64,000 bases of DNA from Alisma plantago-aquatica (lineage: Eukaryota; Streptophyta; Magnoliopsida; Alismatales; Alismataceae), in NCBI GenBank assembly GCA_963693085.1, contig OY856412.1:1127448244-1127512243 (forward strand), written 5' to 3'. Shown piece by piece: positions 24,369 to 37,523 of the stretch. Within the stretch, counting starts at the first letter, position 1. Every line of letters starts with the position of its first letter. The notes below the pieces were generated by a model. That model ran no database searches and was not told the DNA's origin. It worked only from the letters and a program-made list of their open reading frames with translations. The translations under genes were made by a program, and so were the position numbers.

Positions 24369-24789
24369 ATTACATTATACTCTCTAGATTGTTTCAGAAT
24401 GACTACTTGATCAGAGTAATAAAAAAGATAACAATCTAAGAGTTTCATACTTGCCTTATCTTCAATAATCATATACCTGACCATGGTATATAAGTATTGA
24501 GATTAGGTAGTATGCACTTTACTTACTATCATATCCCTCACTTTTCATATCATTATACACACATATTTTTCCATTCTTGAATTTTTCTTCAAGCATTACT
24601 TCTAAATCTCATCTTTCAACACACAGATAAGGGAGATTATAAAACATTTTAAGGATCACTGAGTAAGATATAAGTTCTTATCTCCCTTGTGTCCTTATAG
24701 GACTAGTCAAAGGAAGTTCAAAAACAACTAATTTTATATATTTAACACATAGAATTAGAAAATGAAATATCAGAATGACTTTATTTCAT

Positions 24790-25838
24790 CTGACATGTCT
24801 GGGACGTTTGTCCACGTCCTCTATTATTACTAGGAAACTTCCTCCTTTGTGATCCTTGCTGACTCTGCCCCTGAGGTTGAGTCATCATTGGATTCCCGCC
24901 TGGAAAATCCTTTACTAGATGTCCTGATTATCTACATTGATAACATATCCTAGGTGCAAAATAGGGTATGTGAGATCCAGTTACCGATGTTTATGCAGAA
25001 AATCTCGACTTCTTAAAACTTTCGGACCTTTGTTTTAGAGTCTGAGTGTACACCTTCTTGCTACTAGTCTGTCATTTATCGATTTCAGACCTCTCTATCC
25101 TCCTTACTGACTCCACAAAGGTGGCAAACCTCTCCCTGTTCTCTAAAGCAGACATAGAAGTGGTTAGTTTAGTATTCAACCCCTTCTCAAATCACCGAAT
25201 TCTTTCCTCATCACTAACTGCCATTTGTGGGCAAAACCGCAACAACTCCATGAACTTAGCTTCATATTCGCTAACGTTCATCTGTCCTTGTTTGATCTTC
25301 TCAAATTGAGAGATATTCTCATCTAGATACATCTTAGGAAAGTATCTAATGATGAATTCTTGTCGGAAAACCTCCCATCCAATTTCTTCACATGGTCTCT
25401 TATCTTCCTCTATCATCCACCAATGACCATCATTCCCTTTTAGGAGGTACACAACATGTCTTACCTTTTAAGCTTCAGGGATATCAAGGATCCTGAAAGC
25501 CTTTTCCAGTTCTGTCAGCCACAAATCAGCATCTGCTGGATCAGATGTACCAGCATAATCTATGGCTCCAACCCGGTGAAGTCTCTCAAAAGTCTTGCCG
25601 GCTCCATAGCCCTCATGGTGAGCTGATGCCCTAGGTGCAGGTATTTGCATCCTATCTGTCATGTGAATCATGGCAGCCATAAACTGCCCAAACATGGCTT
25701 GAGGGCTGGGTTCCCCATGTCAGCTTGGTTAAACTGGGACTGTTCAGGTACGGGCTCCTCTCTATTATGGTCTCCTGCACCTCCTCCTGGTGCAGTAGTG
25801 CTGCCCTCATCAACATATTCCTCATGTGGTCTAGACAT
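24790..25838 (-). pseudogene. gag: Degenerate Ty3/Gypsy-type gag
   Basis: Remnant of a capsid/nucleocapsid protein that would package retroelement RNA. The start codon is at 25838-25836, followed by a glycine- and acid-rich N-terminus (MSRPHEEYVDEG). A frameshift lies near 25700. The frame continuing from 25695 holds the gag core: FERLHRVGA near residue 80, then DADLWLTELEKAF, WEVFRQEF, RYFP and QGQMNVSEYEAKF, which follow the order of the Pfam Retrotrans_gag family. In-frame stops occur at about 25468 and 25190. Further on, CYQCR-stop-SGH (about 24945-24915) is a damaged CCHC zinc knuckle with its last cysteine lost, followed by a Q/R/G-rich tail. The gene is adjacent to the primer-binding site, as expected. 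It is not functional as read. Confidence 0.85.
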
Positions 25839-25950
25839 CTTCAAGTTCTTCTTCTCCTATGTGAGCAGAAGATACTATCAGATAAATTGGAAGACACTTA
25901 GAACAGACTCTACAACCTTAGTCCTATGTCTCTATAGACTCAGCGAACCT

Positions 25951-25965
25951 AGAGCTCTAATACCA
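25951..25965 (-). promoter_or_regulatory. Primer-binding site of LARD-B
   Basis: Minus strand TGGTATTAGAGCTCT: 11 of 12 positions match the plant initiator tRNA-Met site TGGTATCAGAGC. It lies six bases from the 5' LTR end. Confidence 0.85.
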
Positions 25966-27198
25966 CTTAAATGTGGCATACAACTCACAAAAACATAATT
26001 AAATAATGCAGAAGCGTTCACTAAGCAGCGAACTACCAAAAATCACTAAAAATTAAAACCTTTTTATCAAAAGATCCATCAAGTAAAAACTTTCTCACAT
26101 AGAACAAAAGTAACACATTTACATTCTGTTTTTGAAGAGTACATAACTTGTATCATCTCTTTCTGTGAATTACAAGTATCAGCTGCCTTATTAAACTAAA
26201 CACAGGCAGTATGAAAATCTTGAGGCATTGAGCCAAAATCTCGAAAGCACTAACTACTACTCCGAGGACCTGAGAGTACAGAGATGACACATAGGACCCT
26301 ATCTATACAAAGCATAACAGCCAGTGTCTCCACCTGAGACTTCACTGCTGTCCCTGCTGCTGCTGTTGCTGCCCTTCACCTAATGAAGGATTTCTGCCTC
26401 CTCGTCTGCGTCCACCTAAAAATGTGATTCCCACGAGGGTGAGACAATTGTAAATTGCCCCAGCAAGAGTTATAACTCTCTGCCAGAAACATTATTATTG
26501 CATCTTAAGAAGATAAATATGCACATAGGAGTCATATTTGATTGACAGTAGCTAATTCAATGTCTAACTGATTAGAATATTATTTTTATCTAAAAACATT
26601 GCAGCTGTAACTTGAAAGAACAACATGTCACTTATCTTTTAAGGAATAAAAATAACATGTATAACATTTATTCACTATAGAATCATCATCACAACATTAA
26701 CTTACTTCAGGCTTAGATTCATATATCTAATGTCTGGTATTGTCATAGTGGAGTCATGGCCTATAGCCATACTCTTTTCACAAAGTATTGGGATCTTAAT
26801 CCCTCAACTCATCAAGCACAATTCCAATTATTAACAAGTTCATCATCATGATTATAGAATCTGGGTATTTGAACCCATAACTCACCATAGAACACTTGTT
26901 ACCTCTTATTAGGTAACTTTATACTTTCATATCATATGACCAAGAACATCATGATTCTTGCTACATCATGTATTGCACATAGTACACAAAGTTCAATGAT
27001 TCTTACTACACAAAGCATATGAAGGCTTATAAAGCCTATAAAACATTCTCAATAACAAAGCATCATAGCCCATACCTGGCTATGCTCATCTTCTCAACAT
27101 ATCTGCATGATTAGTAATCATGACACAATTACATATCAATATCATGCAAAATGAGGGTTATCTTATTACATTCATAACCCATTAGTCTGTATTTGAGC

Positions 27199-27373
27199 TT
27201 CACATAGGATTACCCTGTGTTAGAATTTCACATGGTAATTCCCTGTATTAGGGTTCACATAGCATTAACTTGTCATAGGATTTCACATAGCATTACCTTG
27301 TATTAGGGATCACATAGCATTGACTTGTATTAAAGTTTCACATAGCATTACTCTGTATCAGGGTTCACATAGA
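27199..27373. repeat. Degenerate 28-30-bp 'ttcacatag' repeat array, right LTR
   Basis: Counterpart of 18861-19036 with about six units. Confidence 0.8.
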
Positions 27374-28465
27374 AAGGAATCAATATGAATAATCATAAGT
27401 ATTCAATCATACTCTTTATTCTCATCACTCATCATTAAATGAATTATCAACACATAGCTTGAGTTTCTCTCTCTTCTTTGCCAAAATATGATTACATCAT
27501 AGTTTATAGGTTTGGATTAACCTTTTCTTAAGGCATGTTAGCCTATATTCAACAGAGTACATTACATCTCAATGTAACCATTGATATGACACATCTCATG
27601 TGTCATTCATGCAATCATATTGGACTTAAAACACATCAAGGTATACCAGTATTGGGGTGTTGGATGTGATATCTATCATATCTTGATGTATCACTCCCCT
27701 CAACACCTTTATCTTACTTAAGTTCATACACTTAGCTTGTATTAGGGTATTACCCATCCTAATACTTTATGCACCAGTTCATGACATTTATCATGCAAGG
27801 TAGTAGTCATTAGTCACTCACTTAGAATATACAACCATTGCCAATATTATGGACTCATCCTTAAGTTATGAACTAACAAAACGACCATACTAGGTCACTT
27901 ACAACTCAACTCCAAGTCAAGCATAGAGCACCACAGCCGTACAACCAAGAACGGCCGTGAAAGGGGAAGCCACCACGGCCGTGCTACCTTGCATGGTCAT
28001 GCTACAGAAGATCACCACGACCGTTTTACACCACCACGACTTCCATCACCCAACCCCTTTAGCTTAATTAGGAATAGTATTCTCCATATTTATAATTTGA
28101 GGATTCACATAGAATATTCCATACATTTATGGATTTCACATAGTATTACTCTTCAATAGAGTTTTACATAATCATCCTTCTATATCAAGGTTTCACCTAG
28201 TATTATGTGAAATTAGGATTTCACAACACATCACCCAGTGCTAGCTCTTCACATAGGATTTGTGGCATTGCCCTATATTAGGGTTTCATACACCTTACCC
28301 CATTTTAGGGATTAAGGTTTTCTATTCATATCCAAGTAAGGTTTCTCTTACCTCATACTCAAATTAGGGTTAGGATATTCAATTCCCATTAAATTAGGGT
28401 TTCCTTCATTGTTACACTAAGTTAGGGTTACATCATCACCCTAGTTTTATAATAACACTTAGTTT

Positions 28466-28746
28466 TTCCCTAAATTAGGGTTTCACACATAGTTTTACTC
28501 TAATTAGGATTTCACACATAGCATTTCTCTAATTAGGGTTTCACACATAGCATTGCTCTAATTAGGGTTTCACACATAACATTGCTCTAATTAGGGTTTC
28601 ACACATAGCATTGCTCTAATTAGGGTTTCACACATATCATTGCTCTAATTAGGGTTTCACATATAGCATTGCTCTAATTAGGGTTTCACACATAGCATTT
28701 CTCTAATTAGGGTTTCACACATAGCATTGATCTAATTAGGGTTTCA
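28466..28746. repeat. 29-bp tandem array, right LTR
   Basis: Nine to ten units with core attagggtttcacacatagc. Counterpart of 19953-20228, with different point variants. Confidence 0.93.
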
Positions 28747-29289
28747 TGATCTCATTATTATGGATCAAATCCTTATTACATATTATACTCATAAAGAGAG
28801 AATTAGGGCTTAATTATATAAGCATTCATCTTTCTCACTCTTTCTCTCATCCTCTTTAGGATGTTAAGTACTCCAAGATTAATCTAGGTCAACTCTTCAC
28901 TTGAGTACACATAGCTAGGATTAACCTTCACAATCATCATGGGTCTACATATTTAATAATCACATAGTTGATTGACCTTTGATCATATTATATGTTCAAA
29001 TGGTCTAATCAATTAAACCATCAATTATATAAGGAATTCAAAATAATTGACCAATTTAAACTTTCAATTCCACAAAGTGATCAATTGGGTTAACCATTGA
29101 AATCTTCAAATGCATTAAGTATCTAAATAGGTTCACCATATTGGACCTTCAATTACATGATGTATTCAAATGGATTATCCATGTTCATCTTCAAATAGTT
29201 GATTACTTAAACCCTCAATGATCTTTATTCTCATACATCAATTGGTTGAAAACCATTTGAACAAGTTGTACTTGAAACCAATTGGACAA

Positions 29290-30190
29290 GGTAGGTATTG
29301 AAACCGTTTGCACTTTGGGTCTCCAAATGGTTTGAGATCGTTTGGTCCCAAATGGTCTTGAGACCGTTTGGTCCAAACCCTCTCAAAACCGCATGGACCA
29401 AAAAGGCGCTTCAACACTCAAACGACTCAATGTTTCAATCCATGGACCAATCATAAATTGAACCACTAAAGTATTCATCAATTGGACCACTGAATCACCA
29501 TTCAATTAGACCTTCAATTTAGGGTTTTAAACCCAATTGAACTAGGTTTGATAATCAAGAAACCATCACTTAGGGTTTGAAATCGAGGATCCATCAATGG
29601 TTGACATTGTGGAATCAAATTAATTGAAATCAATGAACTATCATCATCACATGATATGACCTGACCTCAAACAGTCTTGGATGATCACCAAACGGTCTTG
29701 AGACCATTTGGTTGATCTCCAAATGGTCTTGAGACCGTTTGCCCATTTCATCATCAAAATCCATGGCATCCAATTAGGGTATTGGACCATTGGATTGATT
29801 ATCAAATCGACACTTAGTTGCAATTCAATTTGGTACCTTTGGACCTTCAAAAACTTAGCCATACTTAACCCTAGACCTCCAAACGGTCTTGGGTGGCCCC
29901 CAAACGGTCTTGAGACTGTTTGGGTGATCCCCAAATGGTTTTGAAACCGTTTGGGTCAACCAACCCAAAACATCTTCTCAACCAATTTCAAAATCAACAC
30001 TTAGCCTATTAGGGTTTGCAATTAATGAATCAATCACATTTGAATCCATCAAGGACAACCAATTGGAACCATTGGATCAAGATCCAAGTAACACAACATA
30101 TATCTTCAAACGGTCAACCATCTCAAATGGTCAACCATTTCAAACGGTTTGGTGAAACCGTTTGGTCCCAACATTGAAACCGTTTGCCCT
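29290..30190. repeat. Hairpin-word cluster AAACGGTC-TTGA-GACCGTTT, right LTR
   Basis: Counterpart of 20760-21760 with fewer units: one hairpin where the left LTR has three near 20840, and one contracted block near 30120. Arms remain complementary or nearly so in most units. Confidence 0.85.
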
Positions 30191-33100
30191 AGATATTTGG
30201 GGAGGTGTGTGCTTATGATGATGTCATCATCATCAAGCTCCAAAATCACGAAATCTGTTGTGATTTCCATGGAGATTGCATCAATCAACCAAACTTAATT
30301 TCGGAAATGTAGAAATGATCACCAATTGATAAGGAATTGATTGCAATAATAAAATTAAGGGTTCAAGTTATAAAACCCGCCTCCAATTGAGCTCCAAAGC
30401 TCCAAGATCATGGCAAAAATGGTGGATGCAACTCCTTTCACTATTCCAAGGGTCGTCCTCAAGCTTTGAGTTAAAAGAATTGGTTAGAATTGAAGAGAGG
30501 ATCGAGATATGAAGAATTCATGCATTGATTTTCGATTTTCACCATGGATTCAAGGTGAAAGGAGGTCAAGAACCTTACCAACAGGTTGGGGGTCTTCCTC
30601 CTAATCCTACACAGCTCCTTGGTCGTTTTCTAAGCAAGGGGAAAGAAAGAAATCCAAAAAAGCCTTTGTTTTGGCTTAGAAAGGGTACTTTTATAAGAAA
30701 ATTGATGAGAGAGAAAATCTCTTATAAAAGTCTATTAATTCCAAAATTGTTGCCACCACTTCTCCCTTGGTTATTTCTTGAAAGGGCATCTCTATCCCCA
30801 CCGAGATCCCTTCCATTATCCATGAATTAAGGGAAAAGAAATTAAGCACCTTAACCCTTATAATAAGAATATCCATATTTGAGTGGAAATTCTTTTTCTT
30901 ATAATAATGGTGAGTGGAATTTCACCTCCTTAGGATATGCTCGTGCCTTTGCAAGGCTTTAAGCTCATCCACACACATATGAATTCAACCATTTTAATTT
31001 TTGTTGAAAGTCCTTTAATTAATACATTCATTTTTGCCCTAAATTGAATTAGGGTTTCACTTAGGATTAAATCTTGATTATTTTAATATCAAGATTCTCT
31101 CTCCTCCAACTTAATTCAAATGAGGCACCCCTCTAATTTTATTTGCTCTGTATGATGCCAAGAAACATTAGGGACCTTATTGAAGTGGTAATTTGCATAT
31201 TGAACCCTAGATTTGGGGTAAATTGCACTTTACACCAAAACATGTTTTAATACACAAGGATTGCTTTACAAGCTTAATCTTGGTGCCCAAGCTTGTGAAA
31301 ACCATACCACTACATCATATTAATTCTTATTATGTCTCAAAATCAGAGGAACATCTTATCATGTAACATTTGCCATTTAACCCCTCAACTTGGGTAATTT
31401 GCACTTTAGTCCAAAATAAGCAAACATTGCTTCAACATTGTTCAAATAGGACCAAAATTGAAACATAAGCTTCTCATGAGCCCTAATTACTTTTCCCAAG
31501 ATAAGATTAAGCATCTACTCAACCTTATTAGGAAAAACATCTAGGGTTAACACATAACCCAGGTCAGGGATGTTACAACATAAGTAAACACCTTAAAAAA
31601 ACTACCTATAAAGTAATTGAGTTGTGACTAGAAAGAGGCATCATCTAACCCTAGACCTCCTTTAATTAATAACATAAAGGGTACCATTAATTGTAGGGAT
31701 AAAACCCACCATCGAACGTGAGGGTAAACCCATCATCGGTTGCATGTCTAGAGCAAACCATCAATGGTCAACGTACGGGCTCATTAAATTGATCGCATGG
31801 GGAAAACCATCAAATTCAGATCATTAGAACTCACATATAATACTATGGGATTCATTATAATCATTAGATGTTGAAGCATCCAATCTCATTCATTGGATTA
31901 GGTTCATTATTCAAAACCATCAAGTTGAGTATAAGTCTAAACATTGAATTAATTGAACCAAGAAACCATTTGTTTAGGTCTTAATTGAATCTAAATTTAT
32001 GGCCTTGACTCACCAACGCTTATGATGACCTGATCTACCATTGGTCATGACCAATTCTATCACCATCGGTTGATAGGATCATCTCTACTATCATTTTCCA
32101 CCGTTACATGTTGAGTTAATGTCACCATTGGTTGACACCATCATTAGGGAACCAAACCATTACAAACTGAGCTTCCAAAAGAGCCTAAAACTGACCTAAG
32201 GTGTGACCATCAGTTCACACCATTGTTCATCACCCTTGTTCACCCCTATCGATCATAATGAAGATAACACCATTGGGTTCATGTATTAGAGAAGAAATCA
32301 AACTAGAAACCCTAATATGTACCATCGGTTGATATGTTCTTAGCATCATTGGTTGTCAACCAACATGATCCAAGTCGTATTTAACCTTAGGAAGAATGTA
32401 CACATGATTACAGTTTCATACAGAACTGGAAGAAGAATAGTAAACATCATAAAAATCGAGATTCAAGTCAAGCATAACTTATTAGTGCATGGATCATCAT
32501 TTTAAAGCAAGAACATGAGCTAGCAAACTTATGGTAAGCAATAAATGTGGAACAAGTTATAAAACTTGCCTCAAGGAAGATGAACATTCTTATAATAGAA
32601 ACAAAGTTGAGAAGGTAGGGTAGAAAAACCAAGCATAAGATTTAAACTCAGCCATTTAGCACCTTTCTCCACTAAAGAAGAAAACCCTAAGCATAAGGAG
32701 CAAGAAAGGTAGATTTTGAGCTTTAGAGCAACTTCTACCATCGAATGACAAGGTTCCAACCTAGAGAAAGGTAGGGAGAAGAAGAACATAGAAAGAAATA
32801 GATGAAAGAAGGAGATATTCACTTTTTTAGGTCATGATCACTAGAAGGAATCTTTAAAACCCTAAAAGAGAGAAAAATGAAACCATAGGAGCTTCCACAA
32901 AGAAGGTTGGCACCTTCTTCTTCCTTGGACATGTCATCCATAGCTAAATAGAGAGGGAATGAGGTTATTAGTAGGAGGGAATTGGTATAGAATAAAATTT
33001 CAGTTTGGGAGCTTAAAAATAGATATATAAAGCTTGAGGATAAGGGAGAGAAGAAGCATATATGAGGTATCTAAAAGCTCTCCATGCATCTATGGCCTTA

Positions 33101-33594
33101 AACTATTATAAATATATAAGAAACCACACAAGAATCCACACAAGAAACTGACACATCATTCATAGAGACCTTCTTATCCCTCATTTGTATAATTTCCAAG
33201 CCAATCAAATATATCATTAGTTGATAGCTCCAAAAGGTAGCTCATCCATAAAGGGGTAAACCCTAAAATACCCTTGAGGAAAACACCTCCACACCAAGGT
33301 TCAACTAGCCACCCCATGGCCCCAAAATCTCAAGAATTATAAGATAACATATAAGGAAAATAATGCATGTGAAAAATTGCAAGAAAAACCTCTCAGTTGT
33401 GTAAATTGCAAAAAAGTCCAAAATGTACATAAAATTGCATAACTTGCACAAATAATGTTCAAATTGGACCAAACTTGAAAATTAAGCTTGTCTTATAATT
33501 CCAAAGCACATCGCAAGGTTAGATAAAGTTTCTAGGAATTCAATTATAATGATTAAGTATGTTCAATACTTTAATCAAGGTCATGGGTCTCTCA

Positions 33595-36001
33595 ACCATA
33601 AACCCCTAACACATATCTCTCCCCAAAAATCCAAGGTAAACAAAGATGGATACTTCTCATGCACCTCATCCCCAATCTTCCACATGGTAACTTTCATCTC
33701 ATGATGATGCCACATTATTCTCATAGAATTCATATTCTTCTCCCTCAACTTCTACATGTGTCACCTTGGTTCAACATAGGAACTGTTGTACCATCTGTAC
33801 AGGTCTGGTAGTACCTTTTAACTTTAGGACTCTATTGTCATCTTAAACTATTCTATCTGTTGTATCACACATCACTCAGAGGTCATACTTGCTGGCTCTT
33901 ACCAAACATAGACCATCATGTATCTCTTATCATATGTAACTTTACAAGGTTTCATCTCTATGATCCTTTAATGGTTGTTGTAATTAACAACTCAATCAAC
34001 CAGGTAGGCATCCCCTAAATTTCAAGAACTATGAGGCATATGTTTTTAGAGGATTTTCCAATCATCTCAATGGTGGACTGACCATCTGTTTGGTTGAAGC
34101 ATCATACACTTGTCTATAATCATTAACAAATATAACTTCCTAATTGACCTTGTTAGGGGTAGAGAAACTACACTGTCTTCATCTTACCAGGATTCACATA
34201 ACATACTTAAATGATGTACACAACTCTAAGAGGATACTTTATTCAACCCCCAAATCACTCTCTCTAGACTTCTCACATATAATTACAATTGCTTCAACAT
34301 TCTTAAGGTTTACCAAAGATGTTGACCATGTGACCATCTCTGGAATGCATTGAGATGTCATCATTCAAAGCTTGCTACAACTTGTAAGACATGACCTAAA
34401 AACTCTATTCCTCCTATTCATAAATGCTACTGATATATTGGTTAGTCTAAAGGACATAAATCTAAACTCATCACGATCATATAACTTATGTCATCCACTC
34501 TAACTCTTATCAATTGATATTATGATCCTTGGTTAATCTTAAAGGAACATGGTAGCACATATCTATTGATCAAACAACCATCTATCCTTGATAGTGGTCT
34601 TACCCAACTATCACTAGACCATACACAACATTATAGAATCACTTTTGTTTTTCCTTCCAAACAACATTTAGAGGGTCATCATCAACTCTCTCTCTCTCTC
34701 AGGGAGAGGAATACTTGGATTTTTCATTTAATAAACATCCCTAAACTTCACATTCTTTCCATACTGTCTATACATCATGGATACTAGGATTCATTACCTT
34801 GGTGTCCACCTCATGTGCTATAAGGAACTCACATCCTTATCTCATCGACTTTTACCAACATAACAAATATCAAGACATATAAGGGGTGTATTCCTAATTA
34901 TTGGAAGGCTCAAAAGCAAACTCATCACAAACTTTATGATCTTAGAACCATAGTCCAAGCAACCTTCTGCTATAATAATATATCCACCCTCATGTTTACA
35001 ATGAATCCACACATACCAAGAGACAATGATCTACTTGAAATTTGTGCCCTAGAAAGGAAAGACACAAGGGGAAACACAATTCCGACATCGTAGTAGCATT
35101 GTCCAAGGGTCACTAGCAAAAAGGTAACCAATTCTATTTTCATTATGCAGGCTACAAGTTCTTATGTATCATTTTACCTTTTCCATTTATGATTCCTTGC
35201 CATTAGCATAGGAATCATCATGATTAACATATCTCATTAATCCTTCCTTAATAATGATTTATCATACTTGTGTATGTTCTCTTATTTGATTATGTTTTTC
35301 AACCACTTATCCAGAGGTAAATCATCATATTCCACATTTTCTTCATTAAACAAGGATCATCTCCCTCAATTTCTTTCACGTGCCATGCTAATTTTACATT
35401 AGCACATTTATTTACACACATAGGTTGGTCTGAGATGAACTCAAGTTCCACCTTTTTCCTTTGTCATTTCTCCCATTCATCTTCTCATTACATACTTATC
35501 ATAGGAGTTCTCTCCATCTTATGTTGAGTTCATACCTTGAATCACTTTATAAGCACATACTTATCTGTCTCTTACTTTAATATCTTCTTGAATTACATCT
35601 TCAATATTTCCTCTTTTGCTTATTTGTATTCAGGTTTAGATTTCATGGCATTGTATCGTTCTCTTATAGTTACCAAACATTCAAGTTCTAACAGATAATG
35701 ATGTAATTCTCATCTTCTCTTGAGGTAATATTGAGTCATCTACACCATGTATTTTGATTCATTATGCTCTTTAGATTGTTTCAAAGTGACTACTTGATCA
35801 GAGTATCAAATATATAACAATCTCAGAGTTCCATACTTACCTTTTCTTTAATACCCGAATACCTGGTCAGGGCACCCAAGTACTGGGATTAGGCAGTATG
35901 CACCATATTTTCATGTCATGTTCCTTACTTAGACATCATCCTAGTCCTAAGTCCTAGCATCCCTTTAGACTCAGCGAACCTAAAACTTTGATACCAACTT
36001 T
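33595..36001 (-). other. LARD-A internal region, non-coding
   Basis: It begins with a purine-rich tract on the minus strand (ttaggggtttatggt) beside the 3' LTR and ends at the primer-binding site. About 200 bp (35750-35945) are homologous to LARD-B 24370-24545, and the last 40 bp share tagactcagcgaacct with LARD-B. The gag interval present in LARD-B between these blocks is absent. No open frame with a recognisable domain. Confidence 0.75.
35982..35995 (-). promoter_or_regulatory. Primer-binding site of LARD-A
   Basis: Minus strand TGGTATCAAAGTTT, close to TGGTATCAGAGC, six bases inside the 5' LTR at 36002. Slightly decayed tRNA-Met site. Confidence 0.75.
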
Positions 36002-37460
36002 TGAGAACCTATTACACTAAACGAGATTACTCAAAATATAAAACACAACCGATCACTAATTAATCACATACCCAAATATATGGGTAAATTAAAACGGATT
36101 TCAACATAACCAACATGTTCTGAAATATTACACAAGAGCCCAACATTTTGCTTGTATTCATACTATGCCAGGAATCTATTGTAATTGTTCCATGGTATTA
36201 GCCACAACATATATACACATGAGAACAATATTTGTATATGCCACACAAACAAGCATTAACATGCTAACAAAATTCCGATTCATTTGAAACACCATATACA
36301 AACTTTTCTTGCCCAAACCTGATAGTATAGGGATGACTCTAGGACACACTAGACATCTAATCAACTTTCTCAAAGATTTATTATTGCAGTTCCTCTTTGC
36401 TTCCACGGGTCTATTGTCATCCGTGTAGATTACCTAAAAAGATGTGGTGAATCACAAGGGTGAGACCCATGTCCCATCAAGAGATATAACCTCCAACAAT
36501 GCTTATTGATTACATTAGTTTAAGTAATTAAACACTTTAAGCCAAATGATTATGTCAAACAAATAGACAAAGCAAGAATACACTCAACAAAATACTTGAA
36601 GGAGAAGATAACAACTATCATCATTAGCTAGACTATTCTCATATCTTTGTTAACATTATAAGGAGTCTACTAGCATAGGAATTTCTAACATCATGAATAA
36701 GTTCAGATGCATAGTTGTAGCTAATAGAATTAGCATGACTATTAGATTAAGTAGATCTACATCAAAGTATAATTAACAATATAAGTACTTCTATCTACAT
36801 AAACATGATTGATAATTTAAACATCTCTAGTCATAGAGGCATGGATAACAATTATATCATCTCTAAATACATAGGCATAGCTGACTATTTAACTTCTCTG
36901 ACTAATAGAGCCATGACTAGCAATATTACTTCTCTAAATAATAGAGGCATAGCTAATAATTTAAACATGATCACAATATGAGTTAAATATCATCATAATC
37001 AAGTCTAATAACATAAACATGTCTACAACATGTGCATATCTACATTAGGAGCATATATATAACATAAGCATATCTACTATCTATTAATATGAAGTATGTC
37101 ATCTATATGAAAAGGGATCAACCAAGGCTTATTATCCAATCTTAAGTGATGATGTCTAACCCTAAACATATATGCTACACAGTTGTATTACATCTTTTAT
37201 TAAGTCCAGAAGAATTTGAGGATACCATTGAAATTCCAACTGACCGCCACTTGGTCACAATCAGTGCTACACAAGATCTAGGAAGAGCCAGACTTCTAAG
37301 GTATTTTCCTCCCCCAATTAGTATGGGTCCGCCACAACGACACATAAAGTCAAGATGCTAACAACCTAGTCTATCCTTGGTACATGTCACAACATTAGTG
37401 AAAGGAGGTGGGTACGCATACCCTACCATCTGAGGTAGTACCGCAAATGTCCTCCAATCT

Positions 37461-37464
<4 letters not shown>

Positions 37465-37521
<57 letters not shown>
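37465..37521. repeat. (AT)n microsatellite expanded in one LARD-A LTR
   Basis: About 28 AT dinucleotides. The same position in the left LTR (about 15415-15423) has only about four. Confidence 0.95.

Positions 37522-37523
<2 letters not shown>

Larger units (their letters stand above)
23137..25971 (-). other. LARD-B internal region
   Basis: Runs from the LTR edge with a purine-rich tract (ttaggggtttataa on the minus strand) to the primer-binding site at 25951-25965. It contains the 31-bp array (23498-24368), a segment homologous to LARD-A at 35750-35945 (24370-24545) and the gag pseudogene. Nothing resembling pol is present. Confidence 0.85.
17637..31577 (-). mobile_element. LARD-B: 13.9-kb LTR retroelement with giant LTRs and broken gag
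   Basis: LTRs of 5500 bp (17637-23136) and 5606 bp (25972-31577) surround a 2.8-kb core, so about 80% of the element is LTR. On the minus strand the termini are TGTAACATCCC...TATGCCACA. A primer-binding site lies beside the right LTR, so the right LTR is the 5' one. The core carries a degenerate Gypsy-type gag next to the primer-binding site, and a large 31-bp repeat array where pol would be. No protease, reverse transcriptase, RNase H or integrase is seen, so any mobility required helper proteins. The element sits inside the left LTR of LARD-A; the paralogous empty site is at about 38885-38892. No clean TSD is visible (gctta left, acata right). Confidence 0.92.
25972..31577 (-). repeat. LARD-B 5' LTR (right)
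   Basis: 5606-bp direct repeat of 17637-23136, with the same internal order of arrays. Unique segments relative to the left copy are about 160 bp at 28152-28312 and about 18 bp near 27738. Confidence 0.93.
9353..33594 (-). repeat. LARD-A 3' LTR (left), split by three insertions
   Basis: LTR segments are 9353-10767, 15366-16294, 17129-17636 and 31578-33594. They align in order with 36002-37420, 37421-38396, 38397-38890 and 38891-43430. Landmarks include repeated 'ctctaa...agaggcatag' words (10170-10330) and a cluster of 'accatcggttgat' words (31700-32370). A short reading frame at 9514-9756 recurs in the other LTR but is explained by LTR identity. Confidence 0.85.

Noticed and set aside
17632..31582. 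5-bp target duplication for LARD-B
   Set aside because: Left flank gctta and right flank acata do not match. The sister site reads gcttacataag, so the boundary may have lost a few bases; I do not claim a TSD.
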